This document shows, piece by piece, positions 17,467 to 26,613 of a stretch of 64,000 nt of DNA. The position numbers and the translations under genes are program-made. The stretch is from Paenibacillus lycopersici. GTDB lineage: Bacteria > Bacillota > Bacilli > Paenibacillales > Paenibacillaceae. Location of the stretch: positions 2,669,001 through 2,733,000 of the forward strand of contig NZ_CP048209.1 of assembly GCF_010119935.1 (NCBI RefSeq). Reading direction: 5' to 3'. The notes under the pieces were generated by a model that saw only the letters and a program-made list of their open reading frames with translations, had not been told where the DNA came from and ran no database searches. How positions within the stretch are numbered: the first letter of the stretch is position 1; each line of letters starts with the position of its first letter.

Positions 17467-18381
17467 ATGAAGGCATCATCGATGGCAGCGCTGGCGTGCT
17501 TCGTCGTTATGCTTGTACTTACTGCCGGCTGCGGCTTGGCCACCAAGCCTGACACCGCAGCCTTGAATACGGTTGCCGGAGCAGCGGCGCAGGCCTCGAA
17601 TACGGCTGACCTGGAGCGGTTAAGCGGCTGGTCCGATGCCTTGTATGCGGCGGCCAACAACTCCAATCGGCAGGAAGCCTACCTCTTATTGCAGCGCATC
17701 GAGGGACTTGCCCAAGCGAAGAACGTCCGCGGCACCGGCACGCCGGCTGGATGGCATGCGTTCGATCTTAGCGTGCAGGCAGCGAAGAAGGCGATGCCCG
17801 TCAAAGGGACGGCGGCGCTGTGGTATACCGAAGCCGCCAGATTGAAGCTGGCGAGCGATGCCGTATTCCGTCCGGAATCGCCGTTATGGCTGCAATACGA
17901 AGAGGTGCTTCGGGATGACGCCCAGCGGATTCTCGTCTCCTGGCAATCGCTGATCGAGGATCGGGGGATGGCTGCGGAAGCGGCGATCGGCGTCTATGGC
18001 GAGCATCTCGAGCGGCTGGAAGTCGCGGCGCTCATGCAGCGGGACGCAGGCGCCATCGAGGCGGTCCGGGATCGCCTTGATTATATCAAGGAGGTCGTAA
18101 GAGCGGCGGAATCCGGGCAGTCGCAGTCCAAAGCCGTCATTACCGCGCTGGACAGCTTGAATGCCTCCGCAAGCGCCTTGTTCAGGGATCCGAGCCTGGA
18201 AGGCGAAGCGGCCTTGACGGAAGCACTGCCGCCGGATATGACGATCGGGATGCAGCGGAAAAGCGCGATGCAGGTGGCGGAGCTCTTCATCGCCGCTTTC
18301 GTGATGGGCGTGCTCGGCTATGCCGGATGGCGCAAATACCGCGGCAGCCAGGATGCAGGCATCCCGTTCAAGCGCAAATAA
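17467..18381 (+). CDS. ypjB: Sporulation-associated protein, YpjB family
   Basis: The 304-residue protein has an N-terminal export signal ending at LVLTAGC (Cys22), a possible lipobox, and a single C-terminal membrane helix (VAELFIAAFVMGVLGYAGW) followed by a basic tail. The middle is soluble and largely helical, so most of it should lie outside the membrane. Family and position agree with YpjB, which is linked to sporulation. I chose the ATG at 17467 because GGGGGAGGG lies seven bases upstream; the ATGs at 17446 and 17461 are before or too near that site. Confidence 0.82.
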   Translation: MKASSMAALACFVVMLVLTAGCGLATKPDTAALNTVAGAAAQASNTADLERLSGWSDALYAAANNSNRQEAYLLLQRIEGLAQAKNVRGTGTPAGWHAFDLSVQAAKKAMPVKGTAALWYTEAARLKLASDAVFRPESPLWLQYEEVLRDDAQRILVSWQSLIEDRGMAAEAAIGVYGEHLERLEVAALMQRDAGAIEAVRDRLDYIKEVVRAAESGQSQSKAVITALDSLNASASALFRDPSLEGEAALTEALPPDMTIGMQRKSAMQVAELFIAAFVMGVLGYAGWRKYRGSQDAGIPFKRK

Positions 18382-18390
18382 TAGCATAAC

Positions 18391-18428
18391 AAGAAGAATA
18401 ACCGGCCCGCGGGCCGGTTATTCTTCTT
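18391..18428. terminator. 38-bp perfect palindrome, two-way terminator
   Basis: Bases 18391-18409 are the exact reverse complement of 18410-18428; the A/T-rich outer arms provide a T run in either direction. It lies between the convergent ypjB and ypjC-like genes, and the last two codons and stop of the minus-strand gene are inside it. Confidence 0.9.
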
Positions 18429-19284
18429 TGAAGCCTTCGCCAAGGACGTCGTGCACGTCGTTGATGACGATGAAGGCGCGCGGATCGATTCGGCGTACGA
18501 TCGACTTCAACATCCGGACCTCGTGACGGGCGACGATGCAGTAGACGACTTGCTTCGCCTTCCCGGAGAAGGCGCCCTTCGCCGGGAACAGCGTGACGCC
18601 GCGCTCCATTTCAGTCGTAATGGTGCGTCCGATTTCGTCGCCGCGTTCCGTGACGATGGAGAATTCCTTGGCTGCGTAGGCGCCTTCCTGAATGAAGTCG
18701 ATCAGCTTCGAGGCGATGAAGACGGCGACCAGCGTGTACAGCACTTTCTCTTTGGGGATATAGAGCAGCGACAAGCCGATGATGACGATATCGAGGGTCA
18801 AGATGACCTGTCCCATGCTCCAGCCCTTCAATTTCGAAGCGATGCGCGCGACGATGTCCACGCCGCCTGTCGTGCCGCCGAAGCGGAACACGATGCCGAG
18901 ACCGGCTCCGAGCGTGACGCCGGCATAGAGGACGGCCAGTATGTAGTCGTTGGACGTCCGGAACGGTTCGATCCAGCCGAGCGCGATCAGCTTCTCCATC
19001 AGCGCGAGGAAGACCGAAAGCGAGACCGCGCCGAATACCGAATAGCCGATATGGGCTTTGCCGAGAATGCGCCAGCCGATGATGAAGAGGGGAATGTTGA
19101 GCACGAGCGTCGAGATGGACAGCGGCCAGCCGAGCGCGTAATTGAGCAGAATGGCGATGCCGGTGACGCCGCCTTCCATGAGCTGATTCGGGAGAAGGAA
19201 GTAGTGAAGGCCGAAGGCGTAAATCGCGGTTCCCAGCATGACGGGAAGCATGGTGCGGAGCATTTGCAAGCCGGTCGTTTTCAA
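18418..19284 (-). CDS. ypjC: YitT family membrane protein (YpjC-like)
   Basis: A 288-residue protein with five to six membrane segments in the first 200 residues (LLPNQLMEGGVTGIAILLNY, LGAGLGIVFRFGGTTGGVDIVARI are family signatures) and a C-terminal cytoplasmic DUF2179 domain (REGVTLFPAKGAFSGKAKQVVYCIV-like, residues about 215-288). YpjC occupies this position in B. subtilis. The start is a TTG with AAAGGAGG ten bases upstream on the minus strand. Transport role is unproven. It faces ypjB and is divergent from the MazG-like gene. Confidence 0.9.
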   Translation of the reverse strand: MKTTGLQMLRTMLPVMLGTAIYAFGLHYFLLPNQLMEGGVTGIAILLNYALGWPLSISTLVLNIPLFIIGWRILGKAHIGYSVFGAVSLSVFLALMEKLIALGWIEPFRTSNDYILAVLYAGVTLGAGLGIVFRFGGTTGGVDIVARIASKLKGWSMGQVILTLDIVIIGLSLLYIPKEKVLYTLVAVFIASKLIDFIQEGAYAAKEFSIVTERGDEIGRTITTEMERGVTLFPAKGAFSGKAKQVVYCIVARHEVRMLKSIVRRIDPRAFIVINDVHDVLGEGFKEE

Positions 19285-19434
19285 AGCGGAACGGCCTCCT
19301 TTCGTGTCGTCGGAACGTTATGAGAGCTTTCCTATAGTATGGCTGTTTGCGCGGAAAGTCAAAAGCATTGTTTTCAGAAACGGTTTGATATAACATATGA
19401 AGGGAAACCTCAAGCAAAAGGAGGGGCGGAAGCA

Positions 19435-19770
19435 GTGTCGCAAAAGTCGCTCGCGGACATACAAAAAGAGGTCGACGCCTACATAGGACAGTTTAAAGAA
19501 GGTTATTTCAGCCCGCTCTCGATGCTTGCCCGCATGAGCGAGGAGGTCGGCGAGCTTGCCCGCGAAGTGAACCATCGCTATGGCGAGAAGCCGAAGAAAT
19601 CGGACGAGGCGGACAATTCCATCGAAATGGAGCTGGGCGATATTCTGTTTATCGTCGTATGCTTCGCGAATTCGCTGGGCATCGATCTGACCGAAGCGCA
19701 TGATCGGGTCATGGAGAAGTTCAATACGCGGGATGCGAACCGCTGGACGAGAAAAAACGTCGAACCGTAA
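19435..19770 (+). CDS. ypjD: MazG-like nucleotide pyrophosphohydrolase (YpjD-like)
   Basis: The 111-residue protein has the MazG helix pattern LARMSEEVGELAREVNH (EExxE metal ligands) and ELGDILFIVVCFAN (ExxD), the divalent-metal site of all-alpha NTP pyrophosphatases. Length equals B. subtilis YpjD. The GTG start at 19435 has AAAGGAGGGG upstream; the frame is open further upstream without a binding site. Probable role is hydrolysis of non-canonical or damaged NTPs. Confidence 0.9.
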   Translation: MSQKSLADIQKEVDAYIGQFKEGYFSPLSMLARMSEEVGELAREVNHRYGEKPKKSDEADNSIEMELGDILFIVVCFANSLGIDLTEAHDRVMEKFNTRDANRWTRKNVEP

Positions 19771-19824
19771 TCCCTGTTCCTACATATGCTGTACCATCAA
19801 CCTGTGTACAAGGAGGATGGGCGG

Positions 19825-20376
19825 ATGGACGTAGAGAGCAGGATCAAAAAAGCTTACGAAGCCATCCTTGCCGGCGATTACGAACAGGCGATCGGACGGT
19901 TCGAGGAAGCGATCGCATTGGAACCGGACAACGGAGCGGTCTATTATAAATGCTCGATTACCTGCGCGCGCAGCGGCAAATGGCAGAAGGCGCTGCAGTA
20001 CGCCGAACAGGCCGTGCAGCTGGACGGGGAACACGAGGAGTACGTGTATCACCTGCAGACGGTCAAAGCGAAAGCGATGGTCAGCGACGCGGAGCAGCTG
20101 TTGTCGCAGTCGCCTTCGCCCGCGCACACGGAGCATGCCTTGTCGATGCTGATCGAGGCTTCGCGCATGGATCCGCTGAACATGGAGGCGCTGCTGCTGC
20201 TCGGCTCCGTCTACGGATCGCTGCGAAGATACGACGAAGGCGCCGCTTACGCGCGGGAAGCCGTCAGGCTGGATCCGGAGCATGCCGCGGCGAAGCGGCT
20301 GTACATGGAGCTGAAGCGGAAGAGCAGAGCGCTGCGAGCGTACGGTCAGCGAAGCAAACGGAAAAGGAACAGGTGA
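19825..20376 (+). CDS. Tetratricopeptide repeat protein
   Basis: A 183-residue protein with at least three TPR units: AGDYEQAIGRFEEAIALEPDN, SGKWQKALQYAEQAVQLDGEH and LRRYDEGAAYAREAVRLDPEH. The C-terminus is strongly basic (KRKSRALRAYGQRSKRKRNR). TPR proteins act as protein-binding scaffolds; the partner is unknown. The ATG at 19825 follows AAGGAGG (19810-19816). It is inserted between the MazG-like gene and dapB, which are adjacent in B. subtilis, and ends six bases before dapB. Confidence 0.85.
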   Translation: MDVESRIKKAYEAILAGDYEQAIGRFEEAIALEPDNGAVYYKCSITCARSGKWQKALQYAEQAVQLDGEHEEYVYHLQTVKAKAMVSDAEQLLSQSPSPAHTEHALSMLIEASRMDPLNMEALLLLGSVYGSLRRYDEGAAYAREAVRLDPEHAAAKRLYMELKRKSRALRAYGQRSKRKRNR

Positions 20377-20381
20377 ACACA

Positions 20382-21191
20382 ATGTCGGCAGAACAAATTC
20401 GAGTGGCAGTCCTTGGGGCTAACGGCCGCATGGGGCGCGAGGTCGTCAAAATGGTGCTTCAGGACGAAGGTCTGACGCTGGCGGCGGCGGTCAGCCGATC
20501 CGCTGCGGGCGCGGTCGACGCGGGAACGCTGGTCGGCCTTGCGCCTTGCGGCGTTGCGGTACAAGCTGATTTGGAAAGCGCGCTTAAGGATGCGAACGCG
20601 GACGTCATGGTCGATTTTACCGTACCGCATGCGGCGTACGGCAACGCGCTCATCTCGATCGCGTACGGCGTTCGTCCGATCATGGGCGTGACCGGCCTGA
20701 CGACGGAGCAGATGGAAGAGCTGGACAAGCTGTGTCAACAGAAAGGCATCGGGGGGCTGGTTGCGCCGAACTTCTCCATCGGGGCGATCCTCATGATGAA
20801 GTTTGCCGCAGAAGCGGCCAAGTATATGCCGCATGTCGAAATTATCGAATATCACGGCGACCAGAAGCTGGATGCGCCGTCGGGTACGTCGATCAAGACG
20901 GCCGAATTGATCTCGGAAGCGCGTCAGGAGCTGCGTCAAGGCAATCCGAACGAGAAAGAAACCATCGAGGGCGCCCGCGGCGGGTATTATAACGGGTTTC
21001 GCATACATAGCGTAAGGCTGCCGGGGGTGTTCGCCCAGCAGGAAGTCGTATTCGGCGGGCACGGGCAGACGTTGAAGATCCGTCACGATTCCTACGAACG
21101 CGCGGGCTACATGCCGGGCGTAAGCGTAGCATGCAAGAAAGCGATGACCTATACGGGACTTATTTATGGTTTTGAACATGTGATGGACTAG
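20382..21191 (+). CDS. dapB: 4-hydroxy-tetrahydrodipicolinate reductase
   Basis: DapB (269 residues) carries out the NAD(P)H reduction in the lysine/diaminopimelate pathway, which also feeds dipicolinate for spores. GANGRMGRE is the nucleotide-binding loop, [12 protein letters not shown] and VAPNFSIGA are conserved, and the catalytic segment is [15 protein letters not shown] (His158, Lys162). The usual second histidine of the HH pair is Gly159 here. The ATG at 20382 follows AACAGGTGAACACA. Same strand and close spacing place it in one unit with the TPR gene. Confidence 0.97.
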   Translation: MSAEQIRVAVLGANGRMGREVVKMVLQDEGLTLAAAVSRSAAGAVDAGTLVGLAPCGVAVQADLESALKDANADVMVDFTVPHAAYGNALISIAYGVRPIMGVTGLTTEQMEELDKLCQQKGIGGLVAPNFSIGAILMMKFAAEAAKYMPHVEIIEYHGDQKLDAPSGTSIKTAELISEARQELRQGNPNEKETIEGARGGYYNGFRIHSVRLPGVFAQQEVVFGGHGQTLKIRHDSYERAGYMPGVSVACKKAMTYTGLIYGFEHVMD

Positions 21192-21258
21192 CCGTCCGCG
21201 TACGGAGAAAGTCGATTCTATAGAAGCTTGCGGATGTCAGGAGAGGAGTGCGGCGAGG

Positions 21259-21675
21259 TTGAACATCGCGTTTATTGCACATGATCGAAAGAAAGATGAA
21301 ATGGTGAACTTCGTTACGGCCTACGAGCATGTATTCGAGGGCCATAACTTGTATTCAACCGGCACGACCGGCATGAGAATCATGGAAAGCACGAAACTGA
21401 AGATCCACCGGTTCATGTCCGGTCCGCTCGGAGGAGACCAGCAGATCGGCGCGCTCGTGGCGCAGAACGAAATGGACTTGATTATTTTCCTGCGCGATCC
21501 GCTGATGGCGCAGCCGCATGAACCGGACATTATCGCCTTGCTTCGCCTGTGCGATGTACAAGGCATTCCGGTCGCGACGAACGTGGCGACGGGCGAGCTA
21601 CTCGTCCGGGCGCTGCAGCGCGGCGATTTTGCATGGCGGGAGCTCGTGCATAAATACAAGCCGGGTGAAGCGTAA
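21259..21675 (+). CDS. mgsA: Methylglyoxal synthase
   Basis: MgsA (138 residues) converts dihydroxyacetone phosphate to methylglyoxal, a bypass of lower glycolysis. [30 protein letters not shown] (catalytic Asp) and IIFLRDPL are conserved. The start is a TTG at 21259 with a GAGAGGAG site. Its stop shares a base with the bshB1 ATG. Linking mgsA with bacillithiol genes is sensible, since bacillithiol helps detoxify methylglyoxal. Confidence 0.97.
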   Translation: MNIAFIAHDRKKDEMVNFVTAYEHVFEGHNLYSTGTTGMRIMESTKLKIHRFMSGPLGGDQQIGALVAQNEMDLIIFLRDPLMAQPHEPDIIALLRLCDVQGIPVATNVATGELLVRALQRGDFAWRELVHKYKPGEA

Positions 21676-22373
21676 TGACGGCCGCCGTCGATTTCCTGGC
21701 GTTCGGCGCCCATCCCGACGATGTCGAAATCGGCATGGGCGGTACGATCGCCAAGCATACGGCGCAGGGGTACAAAGTCGCGATCTGCGATCTGACCGCG
21801 GCCGAAATGTCCTCGAACGGCACCGTGGAGACGAGGCGGCAGGAAGCCGCCGAAGCTTCCGCGGTGCTTGGCTTATCGCACCGTTCCGTGCTGGGCCTGC
21901 CCGACCGGGGACTGACCGGTTCCGCGGAACAGCTGAGCGCGATCGTCGGCGAGATTCGCCGGCTGCGGCCGCGCATCGTATTCGCGCCGTACTGGAGCGA
22001 CCGTCACCCCGATCATGTCGCGTGCAGCAAGCTGATCGAGGAAGCGGCGTTCAATGCGAAGCTCCGCAATTATATGCCTGAGCTGCCGCCGGTTCAGGTC
22101 GAACAGGTATACTTCTATTTCATTAACGACAGCGGCGAGGTAAACCTGATTACGGATATCAGCGATCAGATCGGCACGAAGCTTGCCGCGCTGCAAGCGT
22201 ACCGTTCCCAGTTCGCGCCGCCCGCTCCCGGCGAAGACCGCGTGCGGACGCCGCTGACCGACCGCTACGTCCAACGGGTGGAAGCGCGGGACATGCTGCT
22301 CGGCCAAACGCGCGGCTGGGCGTACGCCGAAGGGTTTGCCCTTCGCCGTCCGCATGCGGTTACGTTATTTTAA
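21675..22373 (+). CDS. bshB1: N-acetylglucosaminyl-malate deacetylase
   Basis: The 232-residue LmbE-like enzyme removes the acetyl group from GlcNAc-malate, step two of bacillithiol synthesis. FGAHPDDVEIGMGGTI carries the zinc-binding HPDD motif, and YWSDRHPDHVA the third ligand. The ATG overlaps the mgsA stop (TAATG). bshA follows after 82 bases. The distal gene bshC is not in the window. Confidence 0.95.
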   Translation: MTAAVDFLAFGAHPDDVEIGMGGTIAKHTAQGYKVAICDLTAAEMSSNGTVETRRQEAAEASAVLGLSHRSVLGLPDRGLTGSAEQLSAIVGEIRRLRPRIVFAPYWSDRHPDHVACSKLIEEAAFNAKLRNYMPELPPVQVEQVYFYFINDSGEVNLITDISDQIGTKLAALQAYRSQFAPPAPGEDRVRTPLTDRYVQRVEARDMLLGQTRGWAYAEGFALRRPHAVTLF

Positions 22374-22455
22374 CATTGCGCGGTACAACGGCTGCGTGCA
22401 AAGCCGCACGGAAGCCGCATAGGCATAGATAGGGATCGAACAGGAGGTGCAGCGC

Positions 22456-23616
22456 ATGACCAGAAGATTGAAAATCGGCATTACGTGCTACCCTACGCTC
22501 GGAGGCTCGGGCGTCGTGGCGACAGAGCTCGGGAAGCTGCTGGCGGAGAAAGGGCATGAAATTCATTTTATTACCCACAGCGTCCCTTTCAGGCTGGGGC
22601 AGTTCCAGAAAAATATTTTTTATCATGAAGTGGAAGTCAACGATTATTACGTTTTCCGTTATCCGCCTTACGATTTATCGCTCGCCAGCAAAATGGCGCA
22701 GGTCGTCAAGATGCAGCAGCTGGACATTCTTCATGTGCATTATGCGGTGCCGCATGCGGTGTGCGCCTACTTGGCCAAAGAGATGGTCGGCGACAACCTG
22801 CGCACGGTAACGACGCTGCACGGCACCGACATAACGGTGCTGGCGCAGGACGAGTCGCTCAAAGACCTGATCCGGATGGGGATTAACAAAAGCGATGCCG
22901 TTACGGCGGTGTCCAAGGATCTGATCCGCGAAACGAGAGAGTTGCTCGATATCGACAAGCCGATCGAGCTGACGTATAACTTTGTCGACAAACGGGTGTA
23001 CTTCCCGCGCGAATGCAGCTCGCTCCGGAGCGATTTCGCTTCGAAGGACGAGAAGATTCTCATGCACATCTCGAACTTCAGGCCGGTCAAGCGCCTGCAT
23101 GACGTCGTCGACATATTCGCCAAGGTCGCGCGGGAAATTCCGAGCCGGCTGCTGCTCGTCGGCGAAGGCCCCGATCTGCCGAAAGTGCAGCAGTGGATCC
23201 GTCAGCTGGGCCTGGAGGATCGCGTGCACTTCCTTGGCAAACAAGACGACGTCGCGCAAGTCATCTCCATCGCCGACGCGATGCTGCTTCCTTCGGAGAA
23301 GGAAAGCTTCGGCCTCGTCGCGCTGGAAGCGATGGCATGCGGCGTTCCGACGATTGGGTCCATGGCCGGCGGCATCCCCGAGCTCGTTACCCACGGAGAA
23401 ACGGGGTTCCTGTCGCCGATCGGCGATACGGAGGACATGGCCTATCACGCGATCAAGCTGCTGAGCAACGATGCGCTATATCAGCAAGTGCGCGAAGCTT
23501 GCTTGAACCGGGCGCGCCGACAGTTCTGCAACGATCTGATCACGGCCGAATACGAGCGGATCTACTATCGGACGCTCGGCATCGAAGCCGATATTCCGGA
23601 GCCGGTCTGCGAATGA
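22456..23616 (+). CDS. bshA: L-malate glycosyltransferase of bacillithiol synthesis
   Basis: A GT4-family retaining glycosyltransferase (386 residues) joining UDP-GlcNAc to malate. CYPTLGGSGVVATELGK near the N-terminus, HVHYAVPHA, TTLHGTDITVL and the C-terminal nucleotide-sugar motif EKESFGLVALEAMACGVP identify it. The ATG at 22456 follows AGGAGG by eight bases; a GTG at 22447 overlaps that site. Confidence 0.96.
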   Translation: MTRRLKIGITCYPTLGGSGVVATELGKLLAEKGHEIHFITHSVPFRLGQFQKNIFYHEVEVNDYYVFRYPPYDLSLASKMAQVVKMQQLDILHVHYAVPHAVCAYLAKEMVGDNLRTVTTLHGTDITVLAQDESLKDLIRMGINKSDAVTAVSKDLIRETRELLDIDKPIELTYNFVDKRVYFPRECSSLRSDFASKDEKILMHISNFRPVKRLHDVVDIFAKVAREIPSRLLLVGEGPDLPKVQQWIRQLGLEDRVHFLGKQDDVAQVISIADAMLLPSEKESFGLVALEAMACGVPTIGSMAGGIPELVTHGETGFLSPIGDTEDMAYHAIKLLSNDALYQQVREACLNRARRQFCNDLITAEYERIYYRTLGIEADIPEPVCE

Positions 23617-23676
23617 CGCGAGCGGCGCGCGTATAACAACGAATCGAACGAATCGAATGATAAAGGAGGGAGGGCC

Positions 23677-25158
23677 ATGTCGATGAGCGAAGCGCTGACG
23701 AAGGCGCTCCCTTTGCTCTACGCCCTGGAGCGGCGCGGCTATGAAACGGTCTTCGTCGGCGGCTGCGTCCGCGACACGCTGCTCGGGAAGCCGCTGAAGG
23801 ACATCGATATTGCAACGGCCGCCTTGCCGGAGCAGGTAATAGCGGTGTTCCCGCAGACGATTCCGACCGGCTTGCAGCACGGGACGGTAACGGTCGTGCA
23901 GGAGAAGGAAACATACGAAGTGACGACGTTTCGAACGGAGTCGGCCTACGAACGGTTCCGCCGTCCGGCGCAAGTCGAGTTCGTGACGGCGTTGGACGAG
24001 GATTTACGGCGAAGAGATTTCACGATCAACAGCATGGCCATGCGTTCCGACGGCGCGATCGTCGATCCGTTCGGCGGGCAAGACGATCTCCGGCGAAGAC
24101 GGCTGCGCTGCGTCGGCGACGCCGATGCGAGGCTGCAGGAGGACGCGCTTCGGATCGTGCGGGCAGTGCGGTTCGCCGCGGCTTATGACCTGCGCATCGC
24201 GCCGATGACGTGGCGGGCGATTATCCGTTATCGCGAACGCTTGGTTCATATCGCGATGGAGCGGGTAGGCCTCGAGCTCGATAAAATGATCGCCGGCAGC
24301 CGCCCGAACCGGGCGGCTGCGCTGCTTGCTTCAAGCGGCATGCTGGCATGGACGAAGGAGCGTCTGCCGGCCGCCATGCTTGACGCCGCCGAAGCTTATG
24401 CGAAGGCCAAGGCCGTCCGCCGGCACGCAGCGATAGCCGAGTCTCCCTTAGCTGTGGCATCCGCAGGTACGGGGGCGGCGGCGTCTGCCGGCCGGCGGAT
24501 GGCGCTTATCGCCCGGACGATGCGGCGTCTGCATCTGATCACGGACAGCGAGGATCGATGGGCCGCAGTGTGCGCGGCGCTGTCGCTGCGCGGCGGACAA
24601 GCTTCCGAACTGTTCGGGCTGTTGAAATACTCGTCGCAGCGAAGCGCGAGGCTCGCGGCGATTATGGGCCTCCATGAAGCGATGTCGCTGCGTCTGTTAT
24701 CCCATACAGATGCAGCTGACGCCGCCCGTGATGTGATGATTGCCGAAGAAACGGGTATTGATAGTAGAACGGACGAGCCGGAGCTGCGAGCGCATTGGCG
24801 CTTGTCCGTGCTCAAGCACGGCAAGCCTGCCGCAGCGGGCTGGCTTGCCGTCGTCGGCGCGATTCCCGAATTGGCGTTCGGGACAGCCGGCATCGGCGAG
24901 CGGGTTTCTTCGGCGGAAGCCAAGCTGAATCGGCTTCGGGAATCGCTGCAAACGATGCCCGCCTGCTCGGTCAAGGAGCTTGCCGTCAAGGGCAAGGATC
25001 TGCTGAGCTTGGCCGGGAAGCCTTCGGGCCCCTGGCTCGGAGCACTGCTGCAGCGCCTGCTCGAGGCGGCGGCGCTCGGCAGGGTGCCGAACGAGCGCGA
25101 GTCGCTGCTTGCCGAAGCGGCGGCGCTGCTGCAAACGAAAGAACGAGAAATCGAATGA
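23677..25158 (+). CDS. cca: CCA tRNA nucleotidyltransferase
   Basis: Class II CCA-adding enzyme (493 residues), which builds or repairs the tRNA 3' CCA. The head has FVGGCVRDTLLGKPLKDIDIAT (GGxVRD and metal-binding DxD), RRDFTINSMAM and the neck/template helix ERVGLELDKM. It is about 90 residues longer than the usual Bacillus enzyme: an Ala-rich insertion lies near residues 240-270 (AIAESPLAVASAGTGAAA). The ATG at 23677 follows AAAGGAGGG. The stop is 21 bases before birA. Confidence 0.95.
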   Translation: MSMSEALTKALPLLYALERRGYETVFVGGCVRDTLLGKPLKDIDIATAALPEQVIAVFPQTIPTGLQHGTVTVVQEKETYEVTTFRTESAYERFRRPAQVEFVTALDEDLRRRDFTINSMAMRSDGAIVDPFGGQDDLRRRRLRCVGDADARLQEDALRIVRAVRFAAAYDLRIAPMTWRAIIRYRERLVHIAMERVGLELDKMIAGSRPNRAAALLASSGMLAWTKERLPAAMLDAAEAYAKAKAVRRHAAIAESPLAVASAGTGAAASAGRRMALIARTMRRLHLITDSEDRWAAVCAALSLRGGQASELFGLLKYSSQRSARLAAIMGLHEAMSLRLLSHTDAADAARDVMIAEETGIDSRTDEPELRAHWRLSVLKHGKPAAAGWLAVVGAIPELAFGTAGIGERVSSAEAKLNRLRESLQTMPACSVKELAVKGKDLLSLAGKPSGPWLGALLQRLLEAAALGRVPNERESLLAEAAALLQTKEREIE

Positions 25159-25179
25159 CGCTACGTATCGAGGTGACAT

Positions 25180-26181
25180 ATGATGAATAACCGCATTCTT
25201 GAGCTGCTCGAACAGCAGCAGGGCGAAGGCTACTTGTCCGGCGAGCTGCTCAGCCAAGAGCTGCGAATCAGCCGGACGGCGATCTGGAAACAGATCAAGA
25301 AGCTCGAATCCGCCGGCTACCAGATCGAAGCGTCGCGTCGGCTCGGCTACCGGCTCGTCGGCCGGCCATCGAAGCTGACGCCGCAAAGCCTCGCCTTGAA
25401 GCTGCAGGAGATGAACGTGTCGATGATCAGCGGCATCCGGCTGTTCGACGAGGTCGATTCGACGCAAAACATCGCGCATCGGCTCGCCGAGGACGGAGCG
25501 CCCGAAGGGACGCTCGTCATCGCGGAGCAGCAGACGAACGGCCGCGGACGCATGGGACGCAAATGGGTGTCTCCGGCAGGCAAGGGCATCTGGATGAGCT
25601 TCGTCCTGCGTCCGGGCATGCCGATTCATTTCGCGCCCCAGTTGACGCTGCTGACGGCGGTCGCGCTGTGCCGGGCGCTGCGCGCCGCGGCGCAGCCGCT
25701 CGATATCGGCATCAAATGGCCGAACGACCTGCTCATCGGCGGCAAGAAAATCAGCGGCATCCTGCTGGAGTCGACGGCCGAAGAGGAACGGCTGCGCTAC
25801 GTAATCGCGGGCGTCGGCATCAGCGTGAACTTAACGGCGGACGATTACCCGCCGGAGCTGCTCGATATCGCGACATCGCTGCGCATCCAGCTCGGCAAGC
25901 CGCTTGACCGCAGCGAGATCATCGCCGGGTTCTTCGCACAGTTCCAGCAGCTCTACGCGATCTATCAGCGGGAAGGCTTCTCGCCGATCCAGATGCTATG
26001 GGAGGCGCTGTCGGTCACGCTCCATAAGCCGACGCGGCTCTTCATCGATGGCGCGGAAACGATCGCCACGCCGATCGGCCTGAGCGAGCAGGGCGCCCTG
26101 CTCGCACGGAAGGACGACGGCACGGTCGTCCCGTTATTTTCGGCCGAACAGCTGCTCCCCGCGGGGGATAACCGTTCATAG
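25180..26181 (+). CDS. birA: Biotin-protein ligase and biotin operon repressor
   Basis: The 333-residue protein has an N-terminal winged helix (LSGELLSQELRISRTAIWKQIKKLE) and the ligase core with GRGRMGRKWVSPAGKG (biotinyl-AMP loop) and IKWPNDLLIGGKKISGIL. It activates biotin, loads it on carboxylases and, when holo, represses biotin genes. The ATG at 25180 (a second at 25183) follows GAGGTGA. Position between cca and panB is as in B. subtilis. It is followed by a T-rich stretch and a separate promoter for the pan leader. Confidence 0.96.
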   Translation: MMNNRILELLEQQQGEGYLSGELLSQELRISRTAIWKQIKKLESAGYQIEASRRLGYRLVGRPSKLTPQSLALKLQEMNVSMISGIRLFDEVDSTQNIAHRLAEDGAPEGTLVIAEQQTNGRGRMGRKWVSPAGKGIWMSFVLRPGMPIHFAPQLTLLTAVALCRALRAAAQPLDIGIKWPNDLLIGGKKISGILLESTAEEERLRYVIAGVGISVNLTADDYPPELLDIATSLRIQLGKPLDRSEIIAGFFAQFQQLYAIYQREGFSPIQMLWEALSVTLHKPTRLFIDGAETIATPIGLSEQGALLARKDDGTVVPLFSAEQLLPAGDNRS

Positions 26182-26207
26182 ACGGGGAACTTTTTTTTTG
26201 ATATACT
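26179..26207 (+). promoter_or_regulatory. Probable promoter of the panBCD leader
   Basis: TAGACG (26179-26184), 17-bp spacer containing a T9 run, TATACT (26202-26207). A start near 26214 is expected. Confidence 0.55.
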
Positions 26208-26213
26208 CGCCTT

Positions 26214-26520
26214 ACCAGTCATGCTTCGAACCGGGGCGGTATCGCGCATCGCGAACCGCACCCAGGCAGAAGAAGCATGTAGCAGAATAAGGATGATACG
26301 CCACATCAGCAAGACTGTGCGATTCTGCTCTGAGCCGTCAGGGACCGAGACAGAAGGAGCCCGCTTGTAATGCAGGTGCGTATAAGGTTCGCTTTGTACG
26401 GAACTTGTATTTCCCGGAAGTGAAGCTTCAGGCCGTGCAGTCGGCGACCGCCGTTTCACCCGGGCCAGGATGTTCCTTTTTGACTTGGAGCCTTTTAAGC
26501 GGCGGCTGAAAGGTTTTTTT
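26214..26520 (+). promoter_or_regulatory. Structured panB leader, candidate pan RNA motif
   Basis: About 300 nt of RNA-like sequence precede panB. CATGCTTC (26220-26227) pairs with GAAGCATG (26272-26279) and encloses a hairpin: GGG-GCGGT-TCGCG, loop CAT, CGCGA-ACCGC-CCC (26233-26263) with single unpaired adenines at 26241 and 26260. A hairpin with two bulged A upstream of panB is the described hallmark of the pan motif of Firmicutes. A second 8-bp helix joins 26281-26288 to 26322-26329. The leader ends in a terminator at 26491-26520. GCTT and AGGC at 26425-26433 could pair with both arms of its 5' side, so attenuation is possible. The match was made by eye; the ligand is unknown. Confidence 0.6.
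26491..26520 (+). terminator. Terminator / attenuator before panB
   Basis: CCTTTT plus AGC (26491-26500) pair with GCT plus GAAAGG (26505-26513) around a GGCG loop, with one unpaired A, followed by seven T. It lies 94 bases upstream of the panB ATG and downstream of the leader promoter. Confidence 0.75.
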
Positions 26521-26613
26521 GCGTTGATCACATAGGACGAACGCCGATCGTGAAAGCTTTAACTAGGCATGAGCCACGCGGACGCCCATCCAATCCGAAG
26601 GAGGACGAAACCC

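Noticed and set aside
26230-26246. T-box-like sequence in the panB leader
   Set aside because: It agrees with the conserved T-box stretch at only 11 of 14 bases, lies at the wrong (5') end of the leader, and is better explained as one arm of the bulged-A hairpin.
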